Shown here one piece after another: positions 6,014 to 13,889 of a stretch of DNA of 33,933 nucleotides. Where the stretch lies: assembly GCF_016863115.1 (NCBI RefSeq), contig NZ_BOOG01000068.1, positions 1 to 33,933 of the forward strand. Reading direction: 5' to 3'. This DNA is from Sphaerimonospora thailandensis. GTDB lineage: Bacteria > Actinomycetota > Actinomycetes > Streptosporangiales > Streptosporangiaceae. A program made the position numbers and the translations under genes. Within the stretch, counting starts at the first letter, position 1. Every line of letters starts with the position of its first letter. Below the pieces are notes generated by a model, which saw nothing but the letters and a program-made list of their open reading frames with translations, was not told the DNA's origin and ran no database searches.

Positions 6014-6799
6014 TCACGGGCGCCGCTGGCGGGGTAGGTGTACGCGGTCGTCGCTGCGAATGACCTGATAGCCCTCTTCCTCCAGGTAGCCGATAGCGGT
6101 CGTCATGTCCCGACGAATCGCCGCTTTCAGTTGCATCTCATGAAACCTGCTGCGCCCCGGTTCGATGGCCCGTTGCCAGCCGGGCTTGCCGGGCACGATG
6201 CCCTCAATGACGAGAAACTCGACGACGTCTTCCAGACACCAGCGGAACCGGCGGTGACCTGCGGGAAAGTGAAGCCGCTGAAGGCCGCGTTCGAGGAGAT
6301 CGCCACCCCACATCCGCAGCACCGGCGAATCGCCGTACACCTGGATGTGCGCCTCCGGATAGCCGTCGGCCTTGTCGCGCTCATAGTCGAAGTGGCACAG
6401 GCAAAATTTCCCGTCCGGGTCCCCATAGATCGCAATGAAGGAGGACAGGACGGTGAGATATTCGCCTTCAGGGTCGTAGCAGAACCGGAAGGACAGCTCC
6501 ATCCACGCGCGTACCGGACTCCCCACGCCGACGCGGAGCGGGAAGGGCTCACCGGCGAGGCCGGTCCTGCTCAGACCTCTCCCGACGATGACTTCGTTGC
6601 GCCGCCTGGGTGAGGCCATCGCGGAAATCTTGACGTTGTCGCAGACGCTGGTGTTGAGGGTGCGCTGAACGTGCTCGCAGAACTTGCGGGCTTCCTGGTG
6701 GATCTTCCGAGCGTCAGTATTCGCGGACGAGGAGCCAGACCTTGCGGTGCCTGAGGGAGTCGAACCGGCGTTCTTTAGCCTGTCGTGCCAACTCGTCAT
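6014..6799 (-). CDS. unknown protein, second gene of an unrecognised two-gene unit
   Basis: I do not recognise this protein with certainty. From about residue 95 it is a compact soluble alpha+beta sequence: MELSFRFCYDPEGEYLTVLSS, IAIYGDPDGKF, HFDYERDKADGYPEAHIQVYG, LHFPAGHRRFRWCLEDVVEFL, and a C-terminal helical part ending EEEGYQVI. No membrane segment or signal peptide. The start is a problem. The coding character appears to begin just after the upstream gene's stop, yet there is no ATG, GTG or TTG in frame from there until ATG 6614-6616. The only earlier start is ATG 6797-6799, 86 nt inside the upstream gene in another frame, with GGGG 6 nt before it. Small upstream partner plus larger partner resembles toxin-antitoxin gene pairs, but that is inference. 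Confidence 0.6.
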   Translation of the reverse strand: MTSWHDRLKNAGSTPSGTARSGSSSANTDARKIHQEARKFCEHVQRTLNTSVCDNVKISAMASPRRRNEVIVGRGLSRTGLAGEPFPLRVGVGSPVRAWMELSFRFCYDPEGEYLTVLSSFIAIYGDPDGKFCLCHFDYERDKADGYPEAHIQVYGDSPVLRMWGGDLLERGLQRLHFPAGHRRFRWCLEDVVEFLVIEGIVPGKPGWQRAIEPGRSRFHEMQLKAAIRRDMTTAIGYLEEEGYQVIRSDDRVHLPRQRRP

Positions 6800-6914
6800 A
6801 GGTGACCCCGAGTTCCTCGAGCATCCGCCGCGTCGCGGCTTCGTACTCCTCGGCCGTCAACTCGATGACCTCCACATCGGGCTGCTCGTGTGCCACCCGC
6901 TGGAGCAGTGCCAT
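6714..6914 (-). CDS. small acidic/helical protein, first gene of the two-gene unit
   Basis: 66-residue protein with no recognised family. It has an N-terminal MALLQRVAHEQPDVEVIELT, then a strongly helical segment (AEEYEAATRRMLEELGVTYDELARQAKERRFDSLRHRK) and a hydrophobic C-terminus VWLLVREY. The LGVTYDELARQAK part resembles helix-turn-helix-like or antitoxin-like small proteins of actinomycetes. ATG 6912-6914 is chosen because GGAAGGGAAG lies upstream; nine further in-frame codons lack such a site. It overlaps the following gene. Confidence 0.65.
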   Translation of the reverse strand: MALLQRVAHEQPDVEVIELTAEEYEAATRRMLEELGVTYDELARQAKERRFDSLRHRKVWLLVREY

Positions 6915-7140
6915 GACGACTTCCCTTCCGGTGCTCGACAAGCCGCCCGAATCCGTGTTTTACCGCCAAACTGACCTCGACCTACCAGGAACCAGTCTCA
7001 CCCACGGTCCCCTAGAGATCACTCTAAGTGTTTCCCGCGGCAGGCCAACCCTACGCCAGAGTGTTGCGGATCGTTGGGTAACAACTCAATGAAGCTGGAG
7101 CCCCGCCCACGGGAGTCCTGCCGACCACGCATCGGCGAAC
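6915..7140. other. intergenic region upstream of the unknown gene pair
   Basis: No gene is supported. It holds the promoter zone of the 6714-6914 gene and the 3' flank of the MFS gene ending at 7141. A short inverted repeat TAGAG-ATCA-CTCTA (7013-7026) is present and could be an operator or part of a weak terminator. GC content drops slightly relative to the neighbours. Confidence 0.35.
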
Positions 7141-8430
7141 TCAGCGGGGCACGGCCCGCTCCGTCGTCGCGTCGTACCGTCTGAACGCGGTGACCGCGAA
7201 CCCCGTCACCAGCACGAGGACGGCGCAGACCAGGCCGCCGCCCGCCCAGGCGGGAACCAGCCCGAACGCGCTCGCGCTCGCCCCCGCCCGCAGGTCTCCG
7301 AGGCGGGGTCCCCCCGCCACCACCACCATGAACGCTCCCTGCATGCGTCCGCGTAACTCGTCGGGGGCGTACGTCTGCAGGATCGTCTGACGCCACACGG
7401 CCGAGGCCAGGTCGGCAGCACCGCCCATCGCGAGCAGGACCACCATCAGCCACAGCGACTCGGCGAACGCCGCCGCCGACACCGTGACTCCCCAGAACGC
7501 GATCACGAGCGTCAGCGCCACGCCCTGCCTGCGGACTCGGCCGACCCAGCCGGAGAACAGGCCCGCCACGACCGACCCGATCGGGATGGCGGCGGAAAGC
7601 CAGCCGAAGGCGACCGCCGACCCGGCGAATCCCTCCGCCGCCATCTCCGATCCGGCGAATCTCTCCACAGCCATCTCGGGGAACAGCGCCCTCGGCATCG
7701 CGAACGCCATGGCGATGATGTCCACCACGAACGACATCAGCACGATCGGCTTGGTGGCGATGTAACTGAGGCCCTCGAACACCGACCGCAGGCCCGGCCG
7801 GGAGATCTCGCCCAGCGGAGCCAGCCGCGGCAGCCGTACGGCGGCGTAGAATCCGGCGCCGAACAGGATCGCGTCGATCAGATAGGCCGTGGCGTACCCG
7901 CCTTTCGCGAGCACGACCCCCGCCAGCAGCGGCCCGAGGACCGAGCCGATGCTGCTCACCAGGAAGTTCAGCGTGTTGGCCGCGGCCACCCGCTCGGGCG
8001 GGACGAGCCGGGGAATGATCGCGCCACGGGTCGCCGAGGAGATCGCGAACCCGATCGACTGCACGGCTACGGCGGCGAGGATGAAGTAGCCGTTCCCCAT
8101 CCCGGACCAGGCGTGGAACAGCAGGGCGAACGTCGCGATCCAGGCCACCGTCGACCCGACGAGCAGCAGTCGGCGGCGGTCGACCGCGTCGGCGACGGCG
8201 CCGCCCCACAGCCCGAAGACGACCAGGGGAACGAGGCTGACCGGGCCGATGAAGCCCACCCAGAGCGACGAACCGGTGATCTCGAACATCTGCCCGCTGA
8301 CCGCCACGGCGGTCAACTGAAAGCCGATGAACGACACACCCTGCCCCAACAGCAGCCGTCGGTACGCCGGAACGCGCAGCGGCCGGGTGTCGAGAGCGAG
8401 CCGTTTCAGGCCTGATCGGACCCCGGCCAT
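7141..8430 (-). CDS. MFS transporter, enterobactin-exporter/EntS-like
   Basis: 429-residue integral membrane protein of the major facilitator superfamily with about 12 hydrophobic segments. The N-terminus reads LRVPAYRRLLLGQGVSFIGFQLTAVAV, the usual start of the MFS_3 (EntS-like) group. The loop 2-3 motif appears as LWGGAVADAVDRRRLL and the second half has the weaker copy GWLSAAIPIGSVVAGLFSGWVGR. Probably a proton-driven efflux pump; substrate unknown. ATG 8428-8430 has GAGGAGGTGG immediately upstream. The loop around codons 250-270 contains a 30-bp imperfect duplication (7621-7680). A second MFS gene lies 92 bp upstream on the same strand. Confidence 0.88.
   Translation of the reverse strand: MAGVRSGLKRLALDTRPLRVPAYRRLLLGQGVSFIGFQLTAVAVSGQMFEITGSSLWVGFIGPVSLVPLVVFGLWGGAVADAVDRRRLLLVGSTVAWIATFALLFHAWSGMGNGYFILAAVAVQSIGFAISSATRGAIIPRLVPPERVAAANTLNFLVSSIGSVLGPLLAGVVLAKGGYATAYLIDAILFGAGFYAAVRLPRLAPLGEISRPGLRSVFEGLSYIATKPIVLMSFVVDIIAMAFAMPRALFPEMAVERFAGSEMAAEGFAGSAVAFGWLSAAIPIGSVVAGLFSGWVGRVRRQGVALTLVIAFWGVTVSAAAFAESLWLMVVLLAMGGAADLASAVWRQTILQTYAPDELRGRMQGAFMVVVAGGPRLGDLRAGASASAFGLVPAWAGGGLVCAVLVLVTGFAVTAFRRYDATTERAVPR
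7621..7680. repeat. 2 x 30-bp imperfect in-frame duplication
   Basis: Units at 7621-7650 and 7651-7680 match at 24 of 30 bases and encode two versions of EMA-x-E-x-FAGS within the MFS transporter's central loop region. The divergence indicates that it is older than the other duplications in the window. Confidence 0.75.
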
Positions 8431-8444
8431 CCCACCTCCTCGTT

Positions 8445-8471
8445 TTCGGGCGGCAACATTACCCGCCCGAA
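8445..8471. promoter_or_regulatory. 9-bp hairpin between the two MFS genes
   Basis: TTCGGGCGG (8445-8453) pairs perfectly with CCGCCCGAA (8463-8471), loop of 9 nt. It lies 15 nt upstream of the ATG of the 7141-8430 gene, just before its ribosome site. On the minus strand it is followed by AAAACG rather than a U-tract, so a 5' leader element or mRNA-processing/stabilising hairpin is as likely as a terminator. Confidence 0.5.
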
Positions 8472-8522
8472 TCAGTTGCCTTCGCCGGAGGTGTCCCCCG
8501 GGATGGTCATAAAGGCTCTTGA

Positions 8523-9785
8523 TCAGCCGACCACCTGGGACGGCGATGGAGCGGTGGCCTCGACCGGGGCCCGCAGCCTGCGAACACCGGGGAAGAGCAG
8601 CGCGGCGAGCGAGGCGAGCACGACGATCACCGCACAGCCGATCAGCGCGGGCCGCGGGCCGAGCGCGATCGCGACCGGCCCGGCCACCAGCAGCCCGATC
8701 GGTCCGAACATCAGGGATCCGAGCGCGTCGTAGGAACTCACCCGCGACAGGGACTCGGCCGGGATCTCCCGCTGCATCGTGGTGCTCCACAGCACACCGA
8801 AGATGTCGAAGCAGACCCCCATCACGACCGCGCCGAGGACCACGGTCCACAGCGGCGCGGCCACGCCGAGCAGCAGGTACGGCAGAGCGGTGGGCAGGGT
8901 GAGGAGCGTCGCGACCAGGATGGGGCGCCGGGGCCGCAACCGGAGCGTGAAAACGACTCCGACGATCATGCCGACGGCCTCCCCCGTCAGGACGGCCGCC
9001 CAGGCCGGCGCCCCGCCCAGGTGCTGCTTGGCGACCAGCGGGCCCAGCACGCCGTGCGCCGCCTCAACCGCCATCAGCAGGATCGAGAACTGCGCGACCA
9101 CCACCCACAGCCACTGCCGGGAGACGAACTCGCGCCAGCCGTCGCGCAGGTCGGCCAGCACCGACCGCCCGGCGTCGCCGGAGCGCTCCGACGGAGTGAG
9201 ACGCAGGAGCGTGATCAGCAGGCCCGCCCCGGCGAACATCACGCCGCTGGCCGCCAGCGCCCAGCCGCCGCCGAGCAGTACGACAGCGGCCCCGCTGAGG
9301 ACGAGGCCGGCGACCCGGGAGATGTTGGCACCGAGGCCCAGCAGGGCGTTGGCGGTCTGCAACCGGTCGGCGGGGATGACGTCGGGGATGATGCCGGTGA
9401 GCGCGGGATACATGACGGCGCTGGCCACGCCGCTGACCGCGCTGGCCGACACCAGGGCCGGGAGCGGCGTCCACCCGGTGAGCATCATCCCGGCCAGGCA
9501 GAAGTACGCGATCGCGTTGAATGTCTCACCCGCCATCATCACGCGGTGGCGCGGCATCCGGTCCGCGATCACACCACCGATGAGCATGAAGCCCACCATC
9601 GGCAGGGCCTGCGCCGCGAGGACCACCGACAGCGTCGTCGCCGATGCCCCCGGCAGCGCGAGGACGCCGAATGCGAGCGCCACCGGGGCGAAGGCGCTGC
9701 CCAGCACCGACACGGTCCGGGCCGAGAGCAGCAACGCGAAGCGCCGCTCCCGGAGCATGCCGAGATCACGACGGAGATTGGGCAC
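8523..9785 (-). CDS. MFS transporter, multidrug-efflux type
   Basis: 420-residue, roughly 12-TM major facilitator. Motif A appears as GGVIADRMPRHRVMM after TM2, and PALTGIIPDVIPADRLQTANALLGLGANISRVAG is the typical TM5 region of the EntS/MFS_3 group. The second half carries PIGLLVAGPVAIALGPRPAL. Probable drug or metabolite exporter; substrate unknown. The start is taken as GTG 9783-9785 with GAGGAT upstream; ATG 9756-9758 is an alternative without a ribosome site. It is paralogous in layout to the MFS gene downstream on the same strand; the two may form a two-gene efflux unit. Confidence 0.87.
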   Translation of the reverse strand: MPNLRRDLGMLRERRFALLLSARTVSVLGSAFAPVALAFGVLALPGASATTLSVVLAAQALPMVGFMLIGGVIADRMPRHRVMMAGETFNAIAYFCLAGMMLTGWTPLPALVSASAVSGVASAVMYPALTGIIPDVIPADRLQTANALLGLGANISRVAGLVLSGAAVVLLGGGWALAASGVMFAGAGLLITLLRLTPSERSGDAGRSVLADLRDGWREFVSRQWLWVVVAQFSILLMAVEAAHGVLGPLVAKQHLGGAPAWAAVLTGEAVGMIVGVVFTLRLRPRRPILVATLLTLPTALPYLLLGVAAPLWTVVLGAVVMGVCFDIFGVLWSTTMQREIPAESLSRVSSYDALGSLMFGPIGLLVAGPVAIALGPRPALIGCAVIVVLASLAALLFPGVRRLRAPVEATAPSPSQVVG

Positions 9786-10083
9786 GGCCGATCCTCGCTT
9801 GAGGCGGAAGCGAACGGTCCATGCTCTCCTCCGCCGGGGCACGCTGTCACCTGATTAAGCCTGATTAAGGCGCAGGTGCCCGCCGCCTGGTTTCGGACCC
9901 GCCTCCACTGGGCAGCGGAAGATCGGCCGCCGGGTGTCGTCCGTAGGTGAGACGCTTGGCGACAGGCCTTGTGTTCGGTGTGCCGGGGTCCGGTATCGGG
10001 TGGTGGCGTGGACGCTTATAGTTCTCAACTGGAGTGCCTGACTTTCATCAGCGTGAGTGACACTCCGGGGTAGGTGAGGAGGA
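9786..10083. other. divergent intergenic region
   Basis: Separates the minus-strand MFS pair from the plus-strand PAS-SpoIIE gene. The direct repeat CTGATTAAG (twice in 9850-9870) is flanked by CACCTG and CAGGTG, an arrangement that could bind a dimeric regulator. TATAGT at 10017-10022 is a candidate -10 for the plus-strand gene, with no convincing -35. No coding sequence is supported. Confidence 0.4.
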
Positions 10084-11433
10084 ATGTCCTCTTTCTGCTC
10101 TGGGCCTGCTTTGGACCGGCTCCGCACCGGCTCGACGGCGGCACCGCGCCCTGGGGACGCGTCCCGCGGAGGGCTTGGGGTCGCGTCCCGCGGAGGGTGG
10201 CAGGCGGTTCAAGTGGGTGGAGGTGACGACATTTCGCGCTCGACTCCCATCGCGGTGTCATCCGGTGGTGTCGACCCGTCTCGGGATTCCGATCTCGCCA
10301 GGCGCCTCGAGACCCGGCTGGCCCACACCGAGCGCCTGGGCAATCTCGGCTGGGCCCGCTGGGGCATCGGCGACGGCGACGCCGACTGGTCCGACCAGCT
10401 CTACGTGATCCACCGGATGGACCCGGCCGACGGACCGCTCGACCTGGAGCGATACCGGACGATCGTTCATCGTGACGACCTGCCGGTCTTCGACGACGCC
10501 ATGGCGGTCCTGGAGGAGGAGGACGGGCCGCACGAGTTCGAGTTCCGGATCCGTGCCGGCGGCGCCGCACGCCTGATAGTCGCCAGGGCGGAGACGATTC
10601 GGGACGCCGCCGGCAGCCTGGTCGAGGTGCACGCGGTCCTCCAGGACATCACGGACTGGCGGCGGACCGCCGACCAACTCGCCGTGGTCAGCCAACGGCT
10701 GGAGGAGGAGTCGCAGCTCACAGCCCGTCTCCAGGACATCATCCTGCCCGTGCAGGATGAGCCGTTCACCGTGCCCGGCCTGCGGGTCGCCACGCGCTAC
10801 GACCCGGCCGAGACGGCTCCGCTCGGCGGCGACTGGTTCCAGGCGATCCGCATGGACAACGACGAGGCGCTGCTCGCCGTGGGCGACGTCGCCGGACACG
10901 GACTCGCCGCCGCCTCAGCCATGGCCAAACTTCGTCACGCGATAACCGGACTGGCCTTCGCGCACCACGAACCGGACCAGATCCTGGTGGCGCTGAACCG
11001 GTTGCTGCGCCGGATGCGTCCCGACGTGCTGGCCACGGCCGTCGTCGCCCATTACCGGAGCACGGATCGGGTGCTGACCTGGTGTCACGCCGGGCACCCC
11101 CCGATGCTGCTGGTCCGGGGGGACGGGGTGGAGCGTCTCCATCATCCCGGCGTGCTGCTCGGCGTCTTCGAGGACGTCGAGTACACCTGCGCGAGCATCC
11201 GGCTCGAGCCGGACGACCTCCTGTTGATGTTCACCGACGGCCTCATCGAACGTCCCGGCCGCGACCTCTTCGAGGGGTTGGACGCCCTGAGCGCCACCAT
11301 CACCCAGACAGTGCGGGCGGCACCGCGTGACCGGTTGTCTGCGATCATGAACGGCCTGGTGCCCAGCAACACCAGCGACGACACCTGCATTCTGGTCGCC
11401 CGCGTTACACCGAACACCCTGGAAGTGTCTTGA
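10084..11433 (+). CDS. PAS domain plus SpoIIE/RsbU-type PP2C phosphatase
   Basis: Up to 449 residues. After a low-complexity N-terminus, residues about 75-190 form a PAS fold with a PAC-like end (GSLVEVHAVLQDITDWRR), then a short coiled linker, then a PPM/SpoIIE phosphatase domain from about 215: APLGGDWFQAI, VGDVAGHGLAAA, HAGHPPML, LLMFTDGLIER and SDDTCILVARV. All metal-binding aspartates appear present. Such proteins dephosphorylate STAS anti-anti-sigma factors, and a STAS gene follows with a TGATG overlap. The ATG at 10084 follows GAGGAGGA too closely; GTG 10213 and GTG 10255 are alternatives, so the N-terminus is uncertain. No kinase domain is fused, unlike some Streptomyces relatives. 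Confidence 0.85.
   Translation: MSSFCSGPALDRLRTGSTAAPRPGDASRGGLGVASRGGWQAVQVGGGDDISRSTPIAVSSGGVDPSRDSDLARRLETRLAHTERLGNLGWARWGIGDGDADWSDQLYVIHRMDPADGPLDLERYRTIVHRDDLPVFDDAMAVLEEEDGPHEFEFRIRAGGAARLIVARAETIRDAAGSLVEVHAVLQDITDWRRTADQLAVVSQRLEEESQLTARLQDIILPVQDEPFTVPGLRVATRYDPAETAPLGGDWFQAIRMDNDEALLAVGDVAGHGLAAASAMAKLRHAITGLAFAHHEPDQILVALNRLLRRMRPDVLATAVVAHYRSTDRVLTWCHAGHPPMLLVRGDGVERLHHPGVLLGVFEDVEYTCASIRLEPDDLLLMFTDGLIERPGRDLFEGLDALSATITQTVRAAPRDRLSAIMNGLVPSNTSDDTCILVARVTPNTLEVS
10151..10198. repeat. 2 x 24-bp tandem repeat
   Basis: Two 24-bp units share the exact core GCGTCCCGCGGAGGG (10159-10173 and 10183-10197). It lies in the doubtful N-terminal part of the PAS-SpoIIE frame, which supports a downstream start or an unconstrained region. 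Confidence 0.75.
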
Positions 11434-11813
11434 TGCCAGATCCTCACATCTCGACCGCCAAGACGAAGTTCGCCGCAGAACGCGACGGCGACATCGGAGT
11501 GCTGACGATCCAGGGCACTCTCGACTACACCACGCACAACCTGGTCGCCGAATTCTTCGGCCGAGCGTTCGCCGAGTACGGCCCGAGCCTCGTCGTCGAT
11601 CTGCTGGACATCGACTTCCTCGACTCCAGGGCGACCGGGCTGCTCATCGCCTGCTGGAAACGCGCGGCGGACGAGGGCGGCAGGTTGTCGCTGGTGGCGC
11701 TGGAGCGGGGAGCGACCCGAGTCCTGTGGATAGCGGGGCTGACGGCGCACATCCCGGTCTTCTCCACGAGGGAGGAGGCGCTGGCGAGCGCCCGGTACCC
11801 CGACCACAGTTGA
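11433..11813 (+). CDS. STAS-domain anti-sigma factor antagonist
   Basis: 126-residue STAS protein of the SpoIIAA/RsbV type. The core shows VLTIQGTLDYTT, LVVDLLDIDFLDSRATGLL and a C-terminal helix; S65 in FLDSRATG is at the position of the serine phosphorylated by anti-sigma kinases. When dephosphorylated it would bind an anti-sigma factor and free a sigma factor. ATG 11433-11435 overlaps the stop of the phosphatase gene (TGATG), so the two are translationally coupled and most likely act as enzyme and substrate. The anti-sigma kinase and sigma factor are not in this window. Confidence 0.88.
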   Translation: MPDPHISTAKTKFAAERDGDIGVLTIQGTLDYTTHNLVAEFFGRAFAEYGPSLVVDLLDIDFLDSRATGLLIACWKRAADEGGRLSLVALERGATRVLWIAGLTAHIPVFSTREEALASARYPDHS

Positions 11814-11918
11814 GGGACGGCACGCGTACGGCACAGGCCGCGCATATGAGACCGCCAAGGTAGTGCCGAGTCCCTGCGGGTAGTCCTCCCAGAAAGCTGT
11901 CCGGGTTGGGGGGAAGTC

Positions 11919-12509
11919 ATGAAACGTGTCCTTTTCGGCGCGGCGACCCTGCTGGGCACCGGAGCGGCGGTGGCGCGGTGGCTCGCGGCACGAGGCCGCG
12001 CGCCAGTCGTGACCAAGGACCCGAAGGAGTCACTGCGCTGGCTGGGGGTCACGATCAACCTCCCGCGTGAGGAGGTCATGCCGGACGGCGTGCCGCCGCG
12101 GCCGCTGTCCCGGCTCGACGTCGAGGTGCGGGCGGAGCAGGCCCCCGGGGATCGGGGCACCGAGCTCTACGCCCGGCCCCGCCGTGCCGTACCGACCGGC
12201 CCCATGGCCATCCTGGGCCGTCTGCGCGGGACGGATCCCCGGCAGGAAGTGCGCAAGGCGCTTCGCGACGCGAAGTCCATCCTCGAAACCGGAGAGGTGC
12301 TCCGCCCCGAGCCGGAACCCGCCGGCATCCATGGCGAACCCTCCGCCATCCAGAAGACGAAGACCGCGCTGACCGCGCCGAAGTCACGGGCGGCGAGCAT
12401 CGCCCAGCCCGTACGGGCCGACCGGTCCGGAGAGCGTCGTCAGCCCGGCCTGCGCGACAGGGTCCTCGCGCTGGCGGCCCGACGAGCACCCGGGGAGGGA
12501 CGACTGTGA
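11919..12509 (+). CDS. unknown basic protein coupled to alcohol dehydrogenase
   Basis: 196 residues with no family I can name. A short hydrophobic N-terminus (VLFGAATLLGTGAAVARWLAA) could be a membrane anchor or uncleaved signal. Then KESLRWLGVTINLPREEVMPDG and LDVEVRAEQAPGDRGTEL resemble the first strands of SRPBCC/cyclase-like proteins found beside such dehydrogenases in other actinomycetes. The C-terminal third is Arg/Pro/Ala-rich and probably disordered. GGGGGGAAG precedes ATG 11919. Its stop overlaps the GTG of the dehydrogenase by 4 nt (GTGA), so they are coupled. Confidence 0.7.
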   Translation: MKRVLFGAATLLGTGAAVARWLAARGRAPVVTKDPKESLRWLGVTINLPREEVMPDGVPPRPLSRLDVEVRAEQAPGDRGTELYARPRRAVPTGPMAILGRLRGTDPRQEVRKALRDAKSILETGEVLRPEPEPAGIHGEPSAIQKTKTALTAPKSRAASIAQPVRADRSGERRQPGLRDRVLALAARRAPGEGRL

Positions 12510-13678
12510 AGGCACTGTGCTGGCAGGGCGTCGACGAACTCACGGTCGAGCAGGTGCCCGACCCGCGGATCCTGAACGCCCAGGACGCGATCATCAAGGT
12601 CATCGCGAGCACCACGTGCGGCTCCGACCTGCATCTGCTCGGTGGCTACATCCCGATGATGAAGTCGGGAGACGTCATCGGGCACGAGTTCCTCGGCGAG
12701 GTGGTCGAGGTCGGCTCCGAAGTACGCCGGCGCAGGCCCGGGGAGCGCGTCGTGGTGTGCTCGATCATCGGATGCGGCCGGTGCTGGCCGTGCCGGCACG
12801 ACATGTGGTCGCTGTGCGAGAACAGCAATCCCACGTCCGGCATCACCGATCTCCTCTGGGGCGGCTCGACCGCCGGGATATACGGCTACTCCCATGCGAT
12901 GGGCGGCTTCCGGGGCAGTCACGCCGAGTACATCCGGGTTCCCTTCGCGGACCACAACGCCTTCCCGGTGCCCGACGACGTCGAGGACATGGACGCGTTG
13001 TTCGCCTCCGACGCCGTGCCGACCGGCTGGATGGGCGCCGATCTCGGCGGTGTACGGCCCGGCGACGTGGTGGCGGTCTGGGGCTGCGGCGCGGTCGGTC
13101 AGATGGCCGCGCGTGCCGCCGTACTGCTCGGCGCCGAGCGGGTCATCGCGATCGACCGCTACCCGGAGCGCCTGCGCATGGTGGAACGGCAGGCCGACTG
13201 CGAAGCGATCGACTACACGGCGACCGACGTCGACGCGGAGCTGCGTGAACGCACGGGCGGCCGGGGACCGGACGTCTGCATCGAGGCCGTCGGCCTGGAG
13301 GCGGACAGCGCCGGGCCGATGCGGGTCTACGACGAGGTCAAACAGCAGCTCCATCTGGAGCAGGACCGGCCCATCGCGGTACGGGAGGCCATCCACGCCT
13401 GCCGCAAGGGCGGGTCCGTCTTCGTGCTGGGAGTCTTCACCGGCTTCGTCGACAAGTTCCCGCTCGGCGCGCTGATGAACAAGGGGCTGACGCTGCGCGG
13501 AGCGCAGCAGCACGGGCAGCGGTACATCCCCATGCTGCTCGACCGGATCTCCAAGGGAGAGCTCAAACCCGCCCAGATGGCGACGCACACGATGACGCTG
13601 GACGACGGGCCCAGGGGCTACGACATGTTCAAGCACAAGAAGGACGGGTGCGTGCGGGTGGTGTTCCGGCCCTCCTGA
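12506..13678 (+). CDS. zinc-dependent alcohol dehydrogenase (formaldehyde-dehydrogenase-like)
   Basis: 390-residue medium-chain dehydrogenase. Catalytic zinc ligands C38 and H60 with E61 (TTCGSDLHL, IGHEF); the structural-zinc lobe has all four cysteines C90, C93, C96 and C104 (GCGRCWPCRHDMWSLC). The NAD-binding turn is GCGAVG (192-197), with D at the end of the second strand (IAIDRYPERL) favouring NAD over NADP. The insertion with KQQLHLEQDRPIAVREAI is typical of the long glutathione-independent formaldehyde dehydrogenase-like group. GTG start overlaps the previous gene. Substrate not known; probable role in aldehyde/alcohol detoxification near stress regulators is inference. Confidence 0.9.
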   Translation: MKALCWQGVDELTVEQVPDPRILNAQDAIIKVIASTTCGSDLHLLGGYIPMMKSGDVIGHEFLGEVVEVGSEVRRRRPGERVVVCSIIGCGRCWPCRHDMWSLCENSNPTSGITDLLWGGSTAGIYGYSHAMGGFRGSHAEYIRVPFADHNAFPVPDDVEDMDALFASDAVPTGWMGADLGGVRPGDVVAVWGCGAVGQMAARAAVLLGAERVIAIDRYPERLRMVERQADCEAIDYTATDVDAELRERTGGRGPDVCIEAVGLEADSAGPMRVYDEVKQQLHLEQDRPIAVREAIHACRKGGSVFVLGVFTGFVDKFPLGALMNKGLTLRGAQQHGQRYIPMLLDRISKGELKPAQMATHTMTLDDGPRGYDMFKHKKDGCVRVVFRPS

Positions 13679-13734
13679 TCTCAAGAAGCCGGCTCTCAGA
13701 AGCCTGATCTCAGAAAGGTCGACTCTCAGAAGGG

Positions 13735-13767
13735 CCGGCCACCCCGCTCAGTCAGCGGGATGGCCGG
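13735..13767. terminator. 14-bp hairpin downstream of dehydrogenase
   Basis: CCGGCCACCCCGCT (13735-13748) and AGCGGGATGGCCGG (13754-13767) form a 14-bp stem with one mismatch and a 5-nt loop. It is 57 bp after the dehydrogenase stop. It also contains the stop codon of the small minus-strand ORF at 13752, so it may serve both converging genes. Degenerate repeats of TCTCAGAAG fill 13679-13733. Confidence 0.65.
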
Positions 13768-13889
13768 TCCGGCCGACCACTCGACGGGACGGCTGGGGCG
13801 GCCAGCCGTTCCGCCTCTTCATGCAGTGCCTCGATCAGGAGGAACTCCAGCCGGAACTCCTCGTCCACGAGGCTGTCCAGGACGTCCAT
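13752..13889 (-). CDS. small acidic 45-residue ORF, unknown function
   Basis: A short frame read directly from the sequence: ATG 13887-13889 with GGGAGG 5 nt upstream, stop TGA 13752-13754. The first 30 residues (MDVLDSLVDEEFRLEFLLIE, then ALHEEAERLAA) predict an acidic amphipathic helix; the tail is Pro/Ser/Arg-rich. On the minus strand TTGACT (13970-13975) and GAATTT (13948-13953) are 16 nt apart and could be the promoter. No homologue is recognised. The good ribosome site, helix and promoter-like elements make it a credible small gene, but no more. Confidence 0.5.
   Translation of the reverse strand: MDVLDSLVDEEFRLEFLLIEALHEEAERLAAPAVPSSGRPDRPSR

Noticed and set aside
4634-6037. 467-codon plus-strand frame opposite trpS
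   Set aside because: Antisense to an unmistakable tryptophanyl-tRNA synthetase with intact HLGH and KMSKS; no family likeness of its own.
12440-13684. 414-codon minus-strand frame opposite the alcohol dehydrogenase
   Set aside because: Shadow frame; the plus strand carries all zinc-ligand and NAD-binding motifs.
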